64,000 nucleotides of DNA from Thermoanaerobacterium sp. CMT5567-10 (GTDB lineage Bacteria > Bacillota > Thermoanaerobacteria > Thermoanaerobacterales > Thermoanaerobacteraceae): contig NZ_CP130558.2 of the NCBI RefSeq assembly GCF_030534315.2, forward strand, positions 2,160,501 to 2,224,500, in the 5' to 3' direction. The position numbers and the translations under genes are program-made. Within the stretch, counting starts at the first letter, position 1. The number at the start of each line of letters is the position of its first letter. Below, one piece after another: positions 27,030 through 35,563 of the stretch. Under the pieces are notes generated by a model. It had not been told where the DNA came from. It saw only the letters and a list, made by a program, of their open reading frames with translations, and made no database searches.

Positions 27030-27179
27030 GTTAAGCGTATGAGTATAGTAGAATCTATCAGCATAATAAATTAGGAGAGGAGCACTTTATATATGGTTAT
27101 ATTAAAAACGATAAATTTAAACAAAGTTTACGGAAAGGGTGAAAATAAAGTACACGCACTAAAGGATATAAACATAAAT
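27030..27179 (+). repeat. Module duplication scar, copy 2
   Basis: Matches 23972-24119. The stretch GTTAAGCGTATGAGTATAG encodes the end of permease 1 but here is stranded after the stop codon of permease 2, marking the join left by an unequal exchange. Confidence 0.92.
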
Positions 27180-27755
27180 GTAGAAAAAGGTGAATTTTTG
27201 GCAATCGTAGGACCAAGCGGAAGTGGAAAATCAACATTGCTCCACTTATTAGGAGGACTTGATAAACCAACAGAAGGAACAGTTGAGATAGATGGTGTGG
27301 ATATATATAAGCTATCTGAGGACAAATTAGCTATATACAGGAGGAGAAATATAGGATTCGTATTTCAGCAGTACAATTTGATACCAGTATTAAATGTAAG
27401 AGAAAATATAGAAATGCCAGTAAGACTAGATAAAAAAATACCAGATAAAGAATATATAGATGATTTGATAGAATTTTTAGGGTTAACAGAAAGACAAAGA
27501 CATTTACCAAATCAGCTTTCAGGAGGGCAGCAGCAGAGAGTGGCAATAGGCAGAGCATTGGCAGCAAAGCCCAGTATAATATTAGCAGATGAACCCACGG
27601 GGAATTTAGACACAAAAACGACAGGTGAAGTAATGAACCTGATAAAAAGTTCTATTAAAAAATATAATCAGACACTTGTATTGATAACACATAATGAAAA
27701 TATAGCACAAAGTGCAGACAGAATATTATCTATTGTTGATGGAGAAATACAATAG
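27093..27755 (+). CDS. MacB/LolD-type ABC transporter ATPase
   Basis: A 220-residue ATPase with all motifs: Walker A GPSGSGKSTL, Q-loop FVFQQYNLIP, signature LSGGQQQRVAIGRAL, Walker B IILADEPTGNLD and H-loop LITHNE. It is the usual partner of FtsX-like permeases and powers export, commonly of antimicrobial peptides. It is the only complete ATPase near permeases 1 and 2. The ribosome site is TTAGGAGAGGAG. Confidence 0.95.
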   Translation: MVILKTINLNKVYGKGENKVHALKDININVEKGEFLAIVGPSGSGKSTLLHLLGGLDKPTEGTVEIDGVDIYKLSEDKLAIYRRRNIGFVFQQYNLIPVLNVRENIEMPVRLDKKIPDKEYIDDLIEFLGLTERQRHLPNQLSGGQQQRVAIGRALAAKPSIILADEPTGNLDTKTTGEVMNLIKSSIKKYNQTLVLITHNENIAQSADRILSIVDGEIQ

Positions 27756-27791
27756 AGATAATATTATTCAAATTTTAATTGGAGGATAGAA

Positions 27792-28116
27792 ATGAATGTA
27801 TATATACATTTAGCATTAGCATATCTGAAAAAACAAAGAGGAAGGACGATTGCTTTAGTATTAGGTGTCGCCTTGGCAGTAATGCTTGTATTTGGTACTA
27901 ACGTTATATTTGAAAGCCAGAGCAGAAACCAGCTTTTCTAATTTTGATAATATAAAAATTAGAAATATTCCACACTGCAAAAGTTGTAAAATAAATTTAT
28001 TTTGTACAGTATGCCCTGCAAAAGTATACACACTGTTAAGTGATAAAAGAGCTTTTGACTACAATTGCAATTTTATGAAAAGAACATTGATGCCTAAAAT
28101 ATGGCAGATGAATTAA
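27792..28116 (+). pseudogene. Chimeric scar: FtsX permease start joined to a SPASM-domain end
   Basis: From the ATG at 27792 the frame encodes 49 residues of a third permease (YLKKQRGRTIALVLGVALAV, then a stop at 27939). A second frame (27886-28116) then reads IPHCKSCKINLFCTVCPAK and ends RTLMPKIWQMN, the last 50 or so residues of a radical SAM/SPASM enzyme similar to, but not the same as, enzyme 1. So both a third FtsX permease and a third SPASM enzyme once lay here and were fused by deletion. Confidence 0.88.
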
Positions 28117-28140
28117 TGTTTTTATGAGGCAAGGTGATAG

Positions 28141-29160
28141 GTGTTGAATAACAAAGTAAAAGTAGCATTGGTAGATTCAGGCATAGATATAAACCATGAT
28201 TATCTAAAGGGTAATATAATCGGTGGAATATCTTTTGAGTGTGATAATGATTATATAATAGCCACAGACAATTATGAAGATGAGAATGGACATGGAACTT
28301 CTTGCGCATCTAGTATAAAGAGAGAATTTGATGATGTTGAAATATTTGTAGTGAAAGTATTAGGCAAAAATGGAAGAACAAGTAGACAAATATTTGAGGA
28401 AGCATTAAAGTATCTTCTTAATATGGACATTAGATTGATAAATTTAAGCCTGTCAGTTACAACAAATGAAATGATTCAGGATTTGCATGAAATATGCGAT
28501 GAATTGTATCGGCAAGGAAAAATAATAGTATGTTCCCTTGCTAACGGATTTGAAGAAAGCTATCCTGCTGTTTTTAACAATGTCATAGGTGTCAAGGGTT
28601 TTATTTTGGAAAGCGAAAATTCGTTTTGGTACAACAAGGATAAAAGAATTCAATGCATAATGGATAACAATCCATATATGAATTGCAATATCAATAATTC
28701 ATACAGACTATTTGGGAAATGTAATAGTCAGTCGACTGCGAAGTTAACAGGCATAATTGCCAGAATATTATCAAAAAAGCATGATATAACGTTTGAGGAG
28801 CTGAACAATGAGCTTGAGAATCTTGCAGTGAAAAATGATTGGGAGGATAAGGATTTTTTAGCCAGCAAAAGGTATCCTGATTTTAAAGAAGGCTTATATG
28901 ATAAAGACAATAGCATCCTTTTAGGTACAGCAAATGTTGTAAAAGAAGTGTTAAAACTTAATAAGTCTGATGATGACATTTATAAATACAGTTTATTTAA
29001 TAGAAAAATTGGGTTAAACAATGATAACTGTTATGAAGTGTTAAAGAAATTGGAAGAAAAGTTTGACATAAAGTTTGACTATTTAAGTATATCAAGATAT
29101 GATTTTGTATCAATACAAACATTAACAGACCTTGTGGCAAAAAATATTTTAAATTCATAG
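28141..29160 (+). CDS. Cytoplasmic subtilisin-like (S8) protease with carrier-like tail
   Basis: A 339-residue S8-family protease without a signal peptide. The catalytic triad is visible: Asp in ALVDSGIDINHD, His in ENGHGTSCASS, and Ser in FGKCNSQSTAKLTG, where the usual GTSMA is replaced by SQSTA. An oxyanion Asn lies in VCSLANGFE. The last 80 residues (YEVLKKLEEKFDIKFDYLS, then FVSIQTLTDLVAK) look like an acyl-carrier-type helical bundle but lack the DSL serine motif. Such internal proteases in RiPP loci cut leader peptides, so it may process the 20332 precursor. Start GTG 28141 or TTG 28144. Confidence 0.85.
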   Translation: MLNNKVKVALVDSGIDINHDYLKGNIIGGISFECDNDYIIATDNYEDENGHGTSCASSIKREFDDVEIFVVKVLGKNGRTSRQIFEEALKYLLNMDIRLINLSLSVTTNEMIQDLHEICDELYRQGKIIVCSLANGFEESYPAVFNNVIGVKGFILESENSFWYNKDKRIQCIMDNNPYMNCNINNSYRLFGKCNSQSTAKLTGIIARILSKKHDITFEELNNELENLAVKNDWEDKDFLASKRYPDFKEGLYDKDNSILLGTANVVKEVLKLNKSDDDIYKYSLFNRKIGLNNDNCYEVLKKLEEKFDIKFDYLSISRYDFVSIQTLTDLVAKNILNS

Positions 29161-29191
29161 TTTCCGTTGTATATAATATGGAGATGAAAAT

Positions 29192-30943
29192 ATGAACAAT
29201 AAAAAAAACATAAGAAGATTTATAAAAATACTGTTAAGACACAACAAACTTGGTTTATGTGTAGCATTTTTTATAATGTTAACAGTATCCATTTTTGGCT
29301 TATTACAACCCCAATTAACCAAAATGATATTGGATGATGCTATAAAAAATAGCAATATAGAATTATTAATAAAGCTTGCAACAATATATGGAGCAATAAG
29401 TATATTATCTTCATTATTAAATGTAATATTACAGTACATGTATTCTAAAATGAAAAAGAGAGTTTCGATTAATTTAAAAATAAAATTATTGAAGCATATA
29501 CCAAAATTATCAGGCGATTATTTTACAAATATAAAAACCGGTAATATATTAAGTATGGTAGAAAACGATATATATACAATAGAAAGTTTTGGAGTTGATA
29601 TACTGTTTTCTGTGATAGTCGATACCTTTACGGCTATAATGGCATTATTTTTCTTGATAAAGATGCAATCAAGTTTGTTGATTTTGGTCATTGTGCTGCA
29701 GATACTACTGATATTTTCTCAATCAAAGTTTAATAAAATCATATCGAGAAAGACATTGGAAATCAGAAATGATGCGGGAAATATATCAAATATAATTGAG
29801 GAATATATTTCCAATATAATGAATGTAGTTATTACAAAATCTATTTTTAAATTTTTCAAAAATTATTTAAAGAAAGAAAAAGATATTATAAATAAATTTA
29901 TAAAGTTAGATGTTATTATTTCTGGCAACGGGGCAATAGGAAGTTCTTTAGGCGGACTAATAACAGCTTTTATTTATGGTTATGGAGGCTATAAAATAAT
30001 AAATAGAGAAATGACTTTCGGCGAACTCATAGCATTTCAACAGTATATTGGAATGCTTATAGGACCTTGTTTGAGAATAATAAGATCAAATACTATGATT
30101 CAAAGATCAGTTGCATCAATAAATCGTGTATTCAATATTGTAGATGAACCCATATCTATAAAACAGGACAATAAAGGCTATAGATGCGATAATTTTAAGG
30201 GAGATATCTCTTTTAATGATGTTAGCTTCTCATATAAAGACAATAATAAGATTTTGGATAAAATAAGTTTAAAATTTGAAAATGGCAAAGTAACAGCACT
30301 AGTTGGCGCAAGTGGGTGCGGAAAATCAACTATTGCGAAATTGGTGTATAGATTGTGGGATGTTGATGAGGGGAACATAACAATAGATGATGTACCTATA
30401 AATGAATATAATCTTAAACACATAAGAAGTAAGATTTCGATAGTGACGCAGGACTTATTATTATTTGACGATACCATATTAAACAATCTAACATTGAATA
30501 GGAACATAGATAGAGATTATGTAGACCAAATATGCAAAGAGGTGGATATTTATGACTTTATTACAAATCTGCCTCAAGAATTTGAAACTATTGTTGGAGA
30601 AAAGGGAGTAAAATTGTCAGGTGGACAAAAGCAAAGGATAGCCATCGCCAGAGCAATCTTAAGTGATTCGAAAATTGTAATTTTCGATGAAGCAACATCT
30701 GCTTTGGATAGCTTATCGCAGAAGCATATATCGGAAAATATAGACAAATATTTGAAAGATAAAACTGTTGTTAAAATAGCTCATAGGTTATCGACAATAA
30801 AAGATGCAGACACAATATATGTAATTGATAAGGGGAAAGTTGTAGAAGAGGGAAACTTCGAAGAACTGGTGGAAAAAGGAGGGTATTTTTACAGCTTTAT
30901 AAAAGAGCAGAATATGGAAGCAGATATCGATTCTATTGCATAA
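29192..30943 (+). CDS. ABC exporter, fused membrane and ATPase domains
   Basis: A 583-residue half-transporter: six membrane helices (about 15-310) then an ATPase domain with Walker A GASGCGKSTI, signature LSGGQKQRIAIARAI, Walker B IVIFDEATSALD and H-loop KIAHRLST. It lacks the N-terminal C39 peptidase found in many bacteriocin exporters, consistent with a separate protease upstream. The likely cargo is the modified peptide. It begins 31 bases after the protease gene. Confidence 0.92.
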   Translation: MNNKKNIRRFIKILLRHNKLGLCVAFFIMLTVSIFGLLQPQLTKMILDDAIKNSNIELLIKLATIYGAISILSSLLNVILQYMYSKMKKRVSINLKIKLLKHIPKLSGDYFTNIKTGNILSMVENDIYTIESFGVDILFSVIVDTFTAIMALFFLIKMQSSLLILVIVLQILLIFSQSKFNKIISRKTLEIRNDAGNISNIIEEYISNIMNVVITKSIFKFFKNYLKKEKDIINKFIKLDVIISGNGAIGSSLGGLITAFIYGYGGYKIINREMTFGELIAFQQYIGMLIGPCLRIIRSNTMIQRSVASINRVFNIVDEPISIKQDNKGYRCDNFKGDISFNDVSFSYKDNNKILDKISLKFENGKVTALVGASGCGKSTIAKLVYRLWDVDEGNITIDDVPINEYNLKHIRSKISIVTQDLLLFDDTILNNLTLNRNIDRDYVDQICKEVDIYDFITNLPQEFETIVGEKGVKLSGGQKQRIAIARAILSDSKIVIFDEATSALDSLSQKHISENIDKYLKDKTVVKIAHRLSTIKDADTIYVIDKGKVVEEGNFEELVEKGGYFYSFIKEQNMEADIDSIA

Positions 30944-30970
30944 AATTAAAAAAGTATAGGGGGAATAATT

Positions 30971-31717
30971 ATGACAATAAATATTCTTACGTGGAATATT
31001 AAAGCTGGACAAAACAAGGATGGCGGTTATCCAGATCCGAAAACGGAAAATCTGGATAAAATCGCGGATGAAATTAAAACTTCGGGAGCTTCAATTGTCT
31101 GTCTTCAAGAAGTTGATGCATATACTATACGATCTGGCACAAATATTCATCAGGCAGAGTATATTTCTAATAAACTTACCGCGATTACTGGGACGACTTG
31201 GAATTATAAATATATTACATCTATTAATATGAATCCAGGTTATTATGGTAATGCAATTATAAGTAGTTGCTCTTTGACAACGGCTTTAAGAGTTTACTTG
31301 TCTAAGGTAAATAGTTCAGAAAATCGCAGCTTTCTTCTTGTACGTGTTGATTTTGGCAGTTCTTACTTTTATGTAGGAACTGCCCATCTAGGCTTAAACG
31401 GTGATCAAGTGATTCAAGCACAAAAGATTAAAGATGAATTAAATAATAATGGATTTTCAAATGAAAGATTGATTATTGGTTGTGATTTGAACGATGGAGA
31501 AAACTCAGATACCTATAATATAATGCTCAATAATGTTTTTTCTATGGTTGATAGCGGACCTGCAGGTATATGCACACTGGAATGCTATAATAATTCTAAT
31601 AATCCAAAGATTGATTTTTTATTTAACTGTGGAACTTCGATTGATGCAACAAAAAGCAAAGTATTGCAAGTGGATATTTCAGATCACCGCCCAGTGATGG
31701 CTTATATAAATGATTAA
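30971..31717 (+). CDS. Endonuclease/exonuclease/phosphatase (EEP) family hydrolase
   Basis: A 248-residue EEP-fold enzyme. Motifs: LTWNIKAGQN (metal Asn), VCLQEVDAYT (metal Glu), VGTAHLGLNGDQ, IIGCDLNDGEN and the final SDHRPVMAYI with the catalytic Asp-His. No signal peptide, so it acts in the cytoplasm on a phosphodiester or phosphomonoester. The family covers DNases, sphingomyelinases and inositol phosphatases, so substrate cannot be given. GGGGGAA precedes the ATG. It is the last gene of the island, 43 bases before the right boundary repeat. Confidence 0.85.
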   Translation: MTINILTWNIKAGQNKDGGYPDPKTENLDKIADEIKTSGASIVCLQEVDAYTIRSGTNIHQAEYISNKLTAITGTTWNYKYITSINMNPGYYGNAIISSCSLTTALRVYLSKVNSSENRSFLLVRVDFGSSYFYVGTAHLGLNGDQVIQAQKIKDELNNNGFSNERLIIGCDLNDGENSDTYNIMLNNVFSMVDSGPAGICTLECYNNSNNPKIDFLFNCGTSIDATKSKVLQVDISDHRPVMAYIND

Positions 31718-31759
31718 AAAAATCAAGAAAGATATTTGATTTATGTTTAATAAAAGTAA

Positions 31760-32152
31760 GAATAAATAGGTTGAAATCAAAGGCTTTAAAGATTTTTAAT
31801 TAAATATTGAAGTGTGCTTTATGTTTCCGCAGACTTATTTTTTGGGGAATTTTCTGTTTGAGGAGGTAAAGGATTTTCATAGAATTAGATATTCGCGAAA
31901 AGGTGTGGGAATTTGTGTACTTGTTCACAAAGATACAATTGATTGTTTATTATAAAAAAATATAAAAAATTTTTATAAAAAACTGTAACAAATTCCTTAG
32001 AAATTTGTTTTATATTGTGAGAGAATGAATTTACAAGTTTTGCGTGGGGATTTATATTGGAAATATGAAAATATATGATGAAATACTTTATTCATACAAA
32101 AGATGCGTATAAGCGGGGCTTACAAGTTCGATGACGGATCCTGCAATAATTT
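31760..32152 (+). repeat. Long direct repeat, copy B (island right boundary)
   Basis: 393 bp matching 16761-17155. It contains a copy of the TGTAAC element (TGTAAC at 31984, GTTT 17 bases on, TATATT) and the beginning of a regulator gene. Copy B is truncated in function: one base is lost at the start codon and a TAA interrupts the frame at the CVKAG position. Confidence 0.93.
32057..32152 (+). pseudogene. N-terminal remnant of a GAF-LuxR regulator
   Basis: Corresponds to the first 32 codons of the gene at 17059: KIYDEILYSYKRCV, a stop codon, then AGLTSSMTDPAII. The rest is absent and unrelated DNA follows. This is the fourth trace of this regulator family in the window. Confidence 0.88.
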
Positions 32153-32176
32153 TAAAATGGAGGATGCTCTTGCGAT

Positions 32177-32735
32177 ATGTTGGAATTTAATATTCTTTTT
32201 AAAGTTTTATTTTTTATTATTTATGTAATAATAGCTCTTAAATTATATTATAAAAAAGCTAAATTTGAAAAATATATTATATATGCGGTTTTAGTTGCTT
32301 ATATTGCAGTTTTAATAAATACCGTGTTTTTTCCTATACCAATACAAAGTGATATGATTCAGTTTTTAAAAGGCACAAAAATAAATCATTTAATTTAGTT
32401 CCATTATTACCAATGCTGCGTTATACAAATATACAAATAATAGGAAATTTTGTACTTTTGATGCCTTTGGCATTTTTAATGCCTTTTATTAACTATAAGT
32501 ATATTTCATTTAGAAAAATATATCTTTATGTACAATAACATCTTTTTGTATCGAAATAACACAATTGCTTGTTTCACTAATATACGGTTTTGCATATAAA
32601 ATTTGTGATATAAATGATTTTATATTAAACGTATTTGGAGCATTAATTGGTTATATATCTTTTAAAATTTTGCTACCTATATTCAAAAAAGATAATCATT
32701 TATTTTGTGAATCGCCACAGCATGACTTTCAATAA
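32177..32735 (+). pseudogene. VanZ-like membrane protein, frameshifted
   Basis: The first frame (32177-32398) has two helices and NTVFFPIPIQSDMIQFLKGT, which is VanZ-like, then stops. In another frame follow NLVPLLPMLRY and IIGNFVLLMPLAFLMPF, and in a third EITQLLVSLIYGFAYKICDIND and FGALIGYISFK, ending at 32735. All VanZ-family blocks are present in order, so at least two frameshifts killed an intact gene. VanZ relatives affect resistance to glycopeptides and other antimicrobials. Confidence 0.88.
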
Positions 32736-32778
32736 TTATTGTTGAGAAAATATTTTCACAGTTAGGAGGTTCTAATAG

Positions 32779-32976
32779 TTGGATTTAAAAAAGAGATTGT
32801 TAAAAATTGTCGGGATATTATTTATCATCATTGGTTTATTTTGCATTATCGCCATCATTAAATCTATTGTATCTATGGACATAGAGCTTTTTGCAAATAT
32901 ATCTAATATAATAGATGTAATTGCTACTTTGTTATTTTTGTATGTGGGATATATATTTTTAAGATATAGCCAATAG
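32779..32976 (+). CDS. Small membrane protein
   Basis: A 65-residue protein with two hydrophobic helices (GILFIIIGLFCIIAIIKSI and VIATLLFLYVGYIFL). No family recognised. It starts with TTG after a good TAGGAGGT site. Short stretches after its stop (TTTTATTATCC-AGC-TAAAAACA) resemble those after the hypothetical membrane gene ending at 13102, hinting at a shared origin. Confidence 0.55.
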   Translation: MDLKKRLLKIVGILFIIIGLFCIIAIIKSIVSMDIELFANISNIIDVIATLLFLYVGYIFLRYSQ

Positions 32977-33032
32977 AGAAAGACTTAAACGAAAATCTTA
33001 AAGTCAGTACATTTTATTATCCCAGCTAAAAA

Positions 33033-33056
33033 CAAAAAAGCAGGTTAGTTACCTGC
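33033..33056 (-). terminator. Terminator of the metal-uptake operon
   Basis: On the minus strand GCAGGT-AACTA-ACCTGC is followed by TTTTTTG. The stop codon of the permease gene lies in the loop. Confidence 0.88.
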
Positions 33057-33845
33057 CTTCTTTATACTTGCTAAACCCATGATTATGAGGGAAACTATTA
33101 CAATGCTGCCGCCAGGCGAGAGATTGAGATAAAAAGATAGTATTATGCCTACAAATACAGATATAAAGGAAAATAGTATAGCATAAAAAATAGTCTGTCT
33201 GAAGTTTTTGGCGATTTTAAGACTGGCTGCTGCAGGTATCACCATCAATGCTGATACCAGCAAAGCTCCCACTATTCTCATGGATACCGCTACAGTTATG
33301 GCGACAATCATGGTAAATATTATATTCACCAAGTTGACAGGAATACCTGATATCAAAGCAGCTTCTTCGTCAAATGTAATGTATAGAAGCTCTTTGTAGA
33401 AGATGTAAATAACGCTTATTATGACTATGCCTAGCATGAATGAAATCAAAACGTCGGTGTTGTTAATTGATATTATGCTTCCAAAGAGATAATTCATTAT
33501 GTTTGCTGGGCTTCCGCTGGATAAGCTTAGAAGTATTACTGCAATTGCCATTCCTGCAGACATGACAACTGCAATAGATATTTCTGAATATCTAAAGTAA
33601 GATTTTCTCAAGCGTTCAATACCAAAAGATGACAGTATCACGAAGATTATGGAGCCTATTGTAGGATTTATACCTATGAGAAATCCTGCTGCTACGCCTG
33701 CCAGTGCTACGTGGGATAGCGTATCACCCATCTGCGATAGCCTTCTTAGCACTAAGAAACTGCCGACTAATGGTGCTATTATCGATATAAATCCGCCTGC
33801 CAAAAACGCCCTGATCATAAAGTCGTATGTAAAAATATTAAGCAT
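33045..33845 (-). CDS. znuB: Metal ABC transporter permease (ZnuB-like)
   Basis: A 266-residue ABC-3 family permease with about eight helices (FISIIAPLVGSFLVLRRLSQMGDTLSHVALAGVAAG split over the first two). DTLSHVALAG is the family motif that contacts the ATPase. It forms the channel for Zn2+ or Mn2+ import. It lies 14 bases after the ATPase gene in a four-gene operon with a Fur-family regulator, and ends inside a terminator hairpin. Zn is preferred because the regulator looks Zur-like; Mn cannot be excluded. Confidence 0.88.
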   Translation of the reverse strand: MLNIFTYDFMIRAFLAGGFISIIAPLVGSFLVLRRLSQMGDTLSHVALAGVAAGFLIGINPTIGSIIFVILSSFGIERLRKSYFRYSEISIAVVMSAGMAIAVILLSLSSGSPANIMNYLFGSIISINNTDVLISFMLGIVIISVIYIFYKELLYITFDEEAALISGIPVNLVNIIFTMIVAITVAVSMRIVGALLVSALMVIPAAASLKIAKNFRQTIFYAILFSFISVFVGIILSFYLNLSPGGSIVIVSLIIMGLASIKKAGN

Positions 33846-33859
33846 TATAACACCTCAAT

Positions 33860-34633
33860 CTAAAGTCGATTATTGACATTTTCACTTTGGTGATGGTGCA
33901 TATCCAGTTTGACAGGGTATCCGTATATTTCCGCTAATTCTTTTTTCGAAAAGTCCAGTGTGTCGCATCTATCATATAATTTGCCATTTCCCATGCATAC
34001 GATTCGAGATACCTTGTCAGTTATTGCCCAAACATCATGAGTGACCATGATAATCGTTATTTTGTTTTCCTTATTTAAAGTATCAAGTATTTTATAGAGC
34101 GTGTCTTCTGACTTTGCATCAATACCTGTTGTAGGCTCATCTAGAAATAGAATCTTAGGATCGCTGACTAGCGCTCTTGCTATAAATACCCTCTGCTGTT
34201 GTCCTCCAGATAAATTTCCGATAAGCCTGTCTTTATAATCAATCATGTCGACAGTCTTTAAAGCGTTATTTACAATTTCCCAGTCGTCTTTGGAAAGTTT
34301 TTTAAATAACCCTAATTTTCCATAAAGTCCCATTGAGACGACTTCTTTTACACTTGTTGGAAAAGAAGCGTTGAATGAATAAGATTTTTGAGGGACATAC
34401 CCGATTATAGATCTGTTTTTTATGTCTTTTACATTTATCCCGTTTATAAGGACTTCTCCTGATGAAGGCGTAAGATCTCCTATCATGATCTTTACGAGTG
34501 TACTTTTACCTGAACCGTTAGGACCAATAAGACCTACAAATTCGCCGTCATCGATAGTTAGATTGATATTGTTTAAAACCTTCTTGTCATTGTAAGAAAA
34601 GTTGACATTTTTAAGTTCAACAATTTTACTCAT
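33860..34633 (-). CDS. znuC: Metal ABC transporter ATPase (ZnuC-like)
   Basis: A 257-residue ATPase with Walker A GPNGSGKSTLVK, Q-loop YVPQKS, signature LSGGQQQRVFIARAL, Walker B ILFLDEPTTGID and H-loop MVTHD. The C-terminus ends LDMHHHQSENVN, a small His cluster often seen in zinc-type ATPases. It powers the permease encoded next. Confidence 0.93.
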   Translation of the reverse strand: MSKIVELKNVNFSYNDKKVLNNINLTIDDGEFVGLIGPNGSGKSTLVKIMIGDLTPSSGEVLINGINVKDIKNRSIIGYVPQKSYSFNASFPTSVKEVVSMGLYGKLGLFKKLSKDDWEIVNNALKTVDMIDYKDRLIGNLSGGQQQRVFIARALVSDPKILFLDEPTTGIDAKSEDTLYKILDTLNKENKITIIMVTHDVWAITDKVSRIVCMGNGKLYDRCDTLDFSKKELAEIYGYPVKLDMHHHQSENVNNRL

Positions 34634-34681
34634 ATAAAAATTCCTTTCAATAATATAAAATGAAGTTTGTTAGTTTTGATT

Positions 34682-35563
34682 CTAATTTAATGCTTTTTGG
34701 AGGTTGTCTAAGTTTTGCCTCATCAAAGATATATAATCGTATCCTTTATTCATCTCGTCCTTAGTAAGTCCTTCAATAGTATTTAGCGGTAATACCTTTG
34801 CACTTGTTTCGCTGGCAATTGATTGGACCGGTTTAGGTGATGTCAATGGTTCTGTAAAGATGTACTTGATGTTTTCCTTTTTTATAAGCTGTATGACTTT
34901 GGCAACTTTAGCAGGACTTGCTTCGGCTTCATCACTCATGCCGACGATAGATACTTGGTTTAAACCGTAATCTCTCGCTACATAGTCAAAGGCACTGTGG
35001 TAGACTATAAACGTCTTTGTCTTAGTGTTTTTAAGTTTTTCAGTGTATTCGCTGTCTAACTGCTTCAATGTACTTGACAAAGTTTTATAATTGCTTTCAT
35101 AGTATTTTGCATTTTTATTGTCAGCATTTACTAAAGCATCTTTGATATTTTTCGCCAATATCTGTGTTTCTTTTGGAGACAACCAAACATGAGGATTTAC
35201 AGCATTTCCAACTTTTATCGCGTTTATGCCAGTTGATACATTTATAAATTTAGGGCCTGAAACTGATGTTTCGACTTTATTTATCCATGAATCCATGCCG
35301 AGTCCAAGATATATGACTACAGAGGCTCTTTCAATATCAGCCACCTGTCGTGTTGTTGGCTCCCAGTCATGTGGTTCCACACCGGGTGGTATTATATTTT
35401 GTACGACTGCTTTATCTCCGGCAATCTTTTTTGTTAAATCATATAAAGGGTAAAAAGAAGCGTAAACTATCATTTTGTCAGGTCTTTTTGAAATCTTTGT
35501 GTTACAGGACGTTAAGCTAAACACAATCAAAATCGCTAAGAAAATCGAAATAAGTCGTTTCAT
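34682..35563 (-). CDS. znuA: Metal-binding lipoprotein (ZnuA-like)
   Basis: A 293-residue cluster A-I solute-binding protein. The signal peptide ends with a lipobox (SLTSC), so the protein is anchored outside the membrane. Metal ligands are expected in GVEPHDWEPT, NPHVWLSP, VYHSAFDYVARDYG and FTEPLTSPK (His, His, His, Glu/Asp). It lacks the long His-rich loop of Gram-negative ZnuA. Its ATG overlaps the stop of the regulator gene by 4 bases. Confidence 0.9.
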   Translation of the reverse strand: MKRLISIFLAILIVFSLTSCNTKISKRPDKMIVYASFYPLYDLTKKIAGDKAVVQNIIPPGVEPHDWEPTTRQVADIERASVVIYLGLGMDSWINKVETSVSGPKFINVSTGINAIKVGNAVNPHVWLSPKETQILAKNIKDALVNADNKNAKYYESNYKTLSSTLKQLDSEYTEKLKNTKTKTFIVYHSAFDYVARDYGLNQVSIVGMSDEAEASPAKVAKVIQLIKKENIKYIFTEPLTSPKPVQSIASETSAKVLPLNTIEGLTKDEMNKGYDYISLMRQNLDNLQKALN

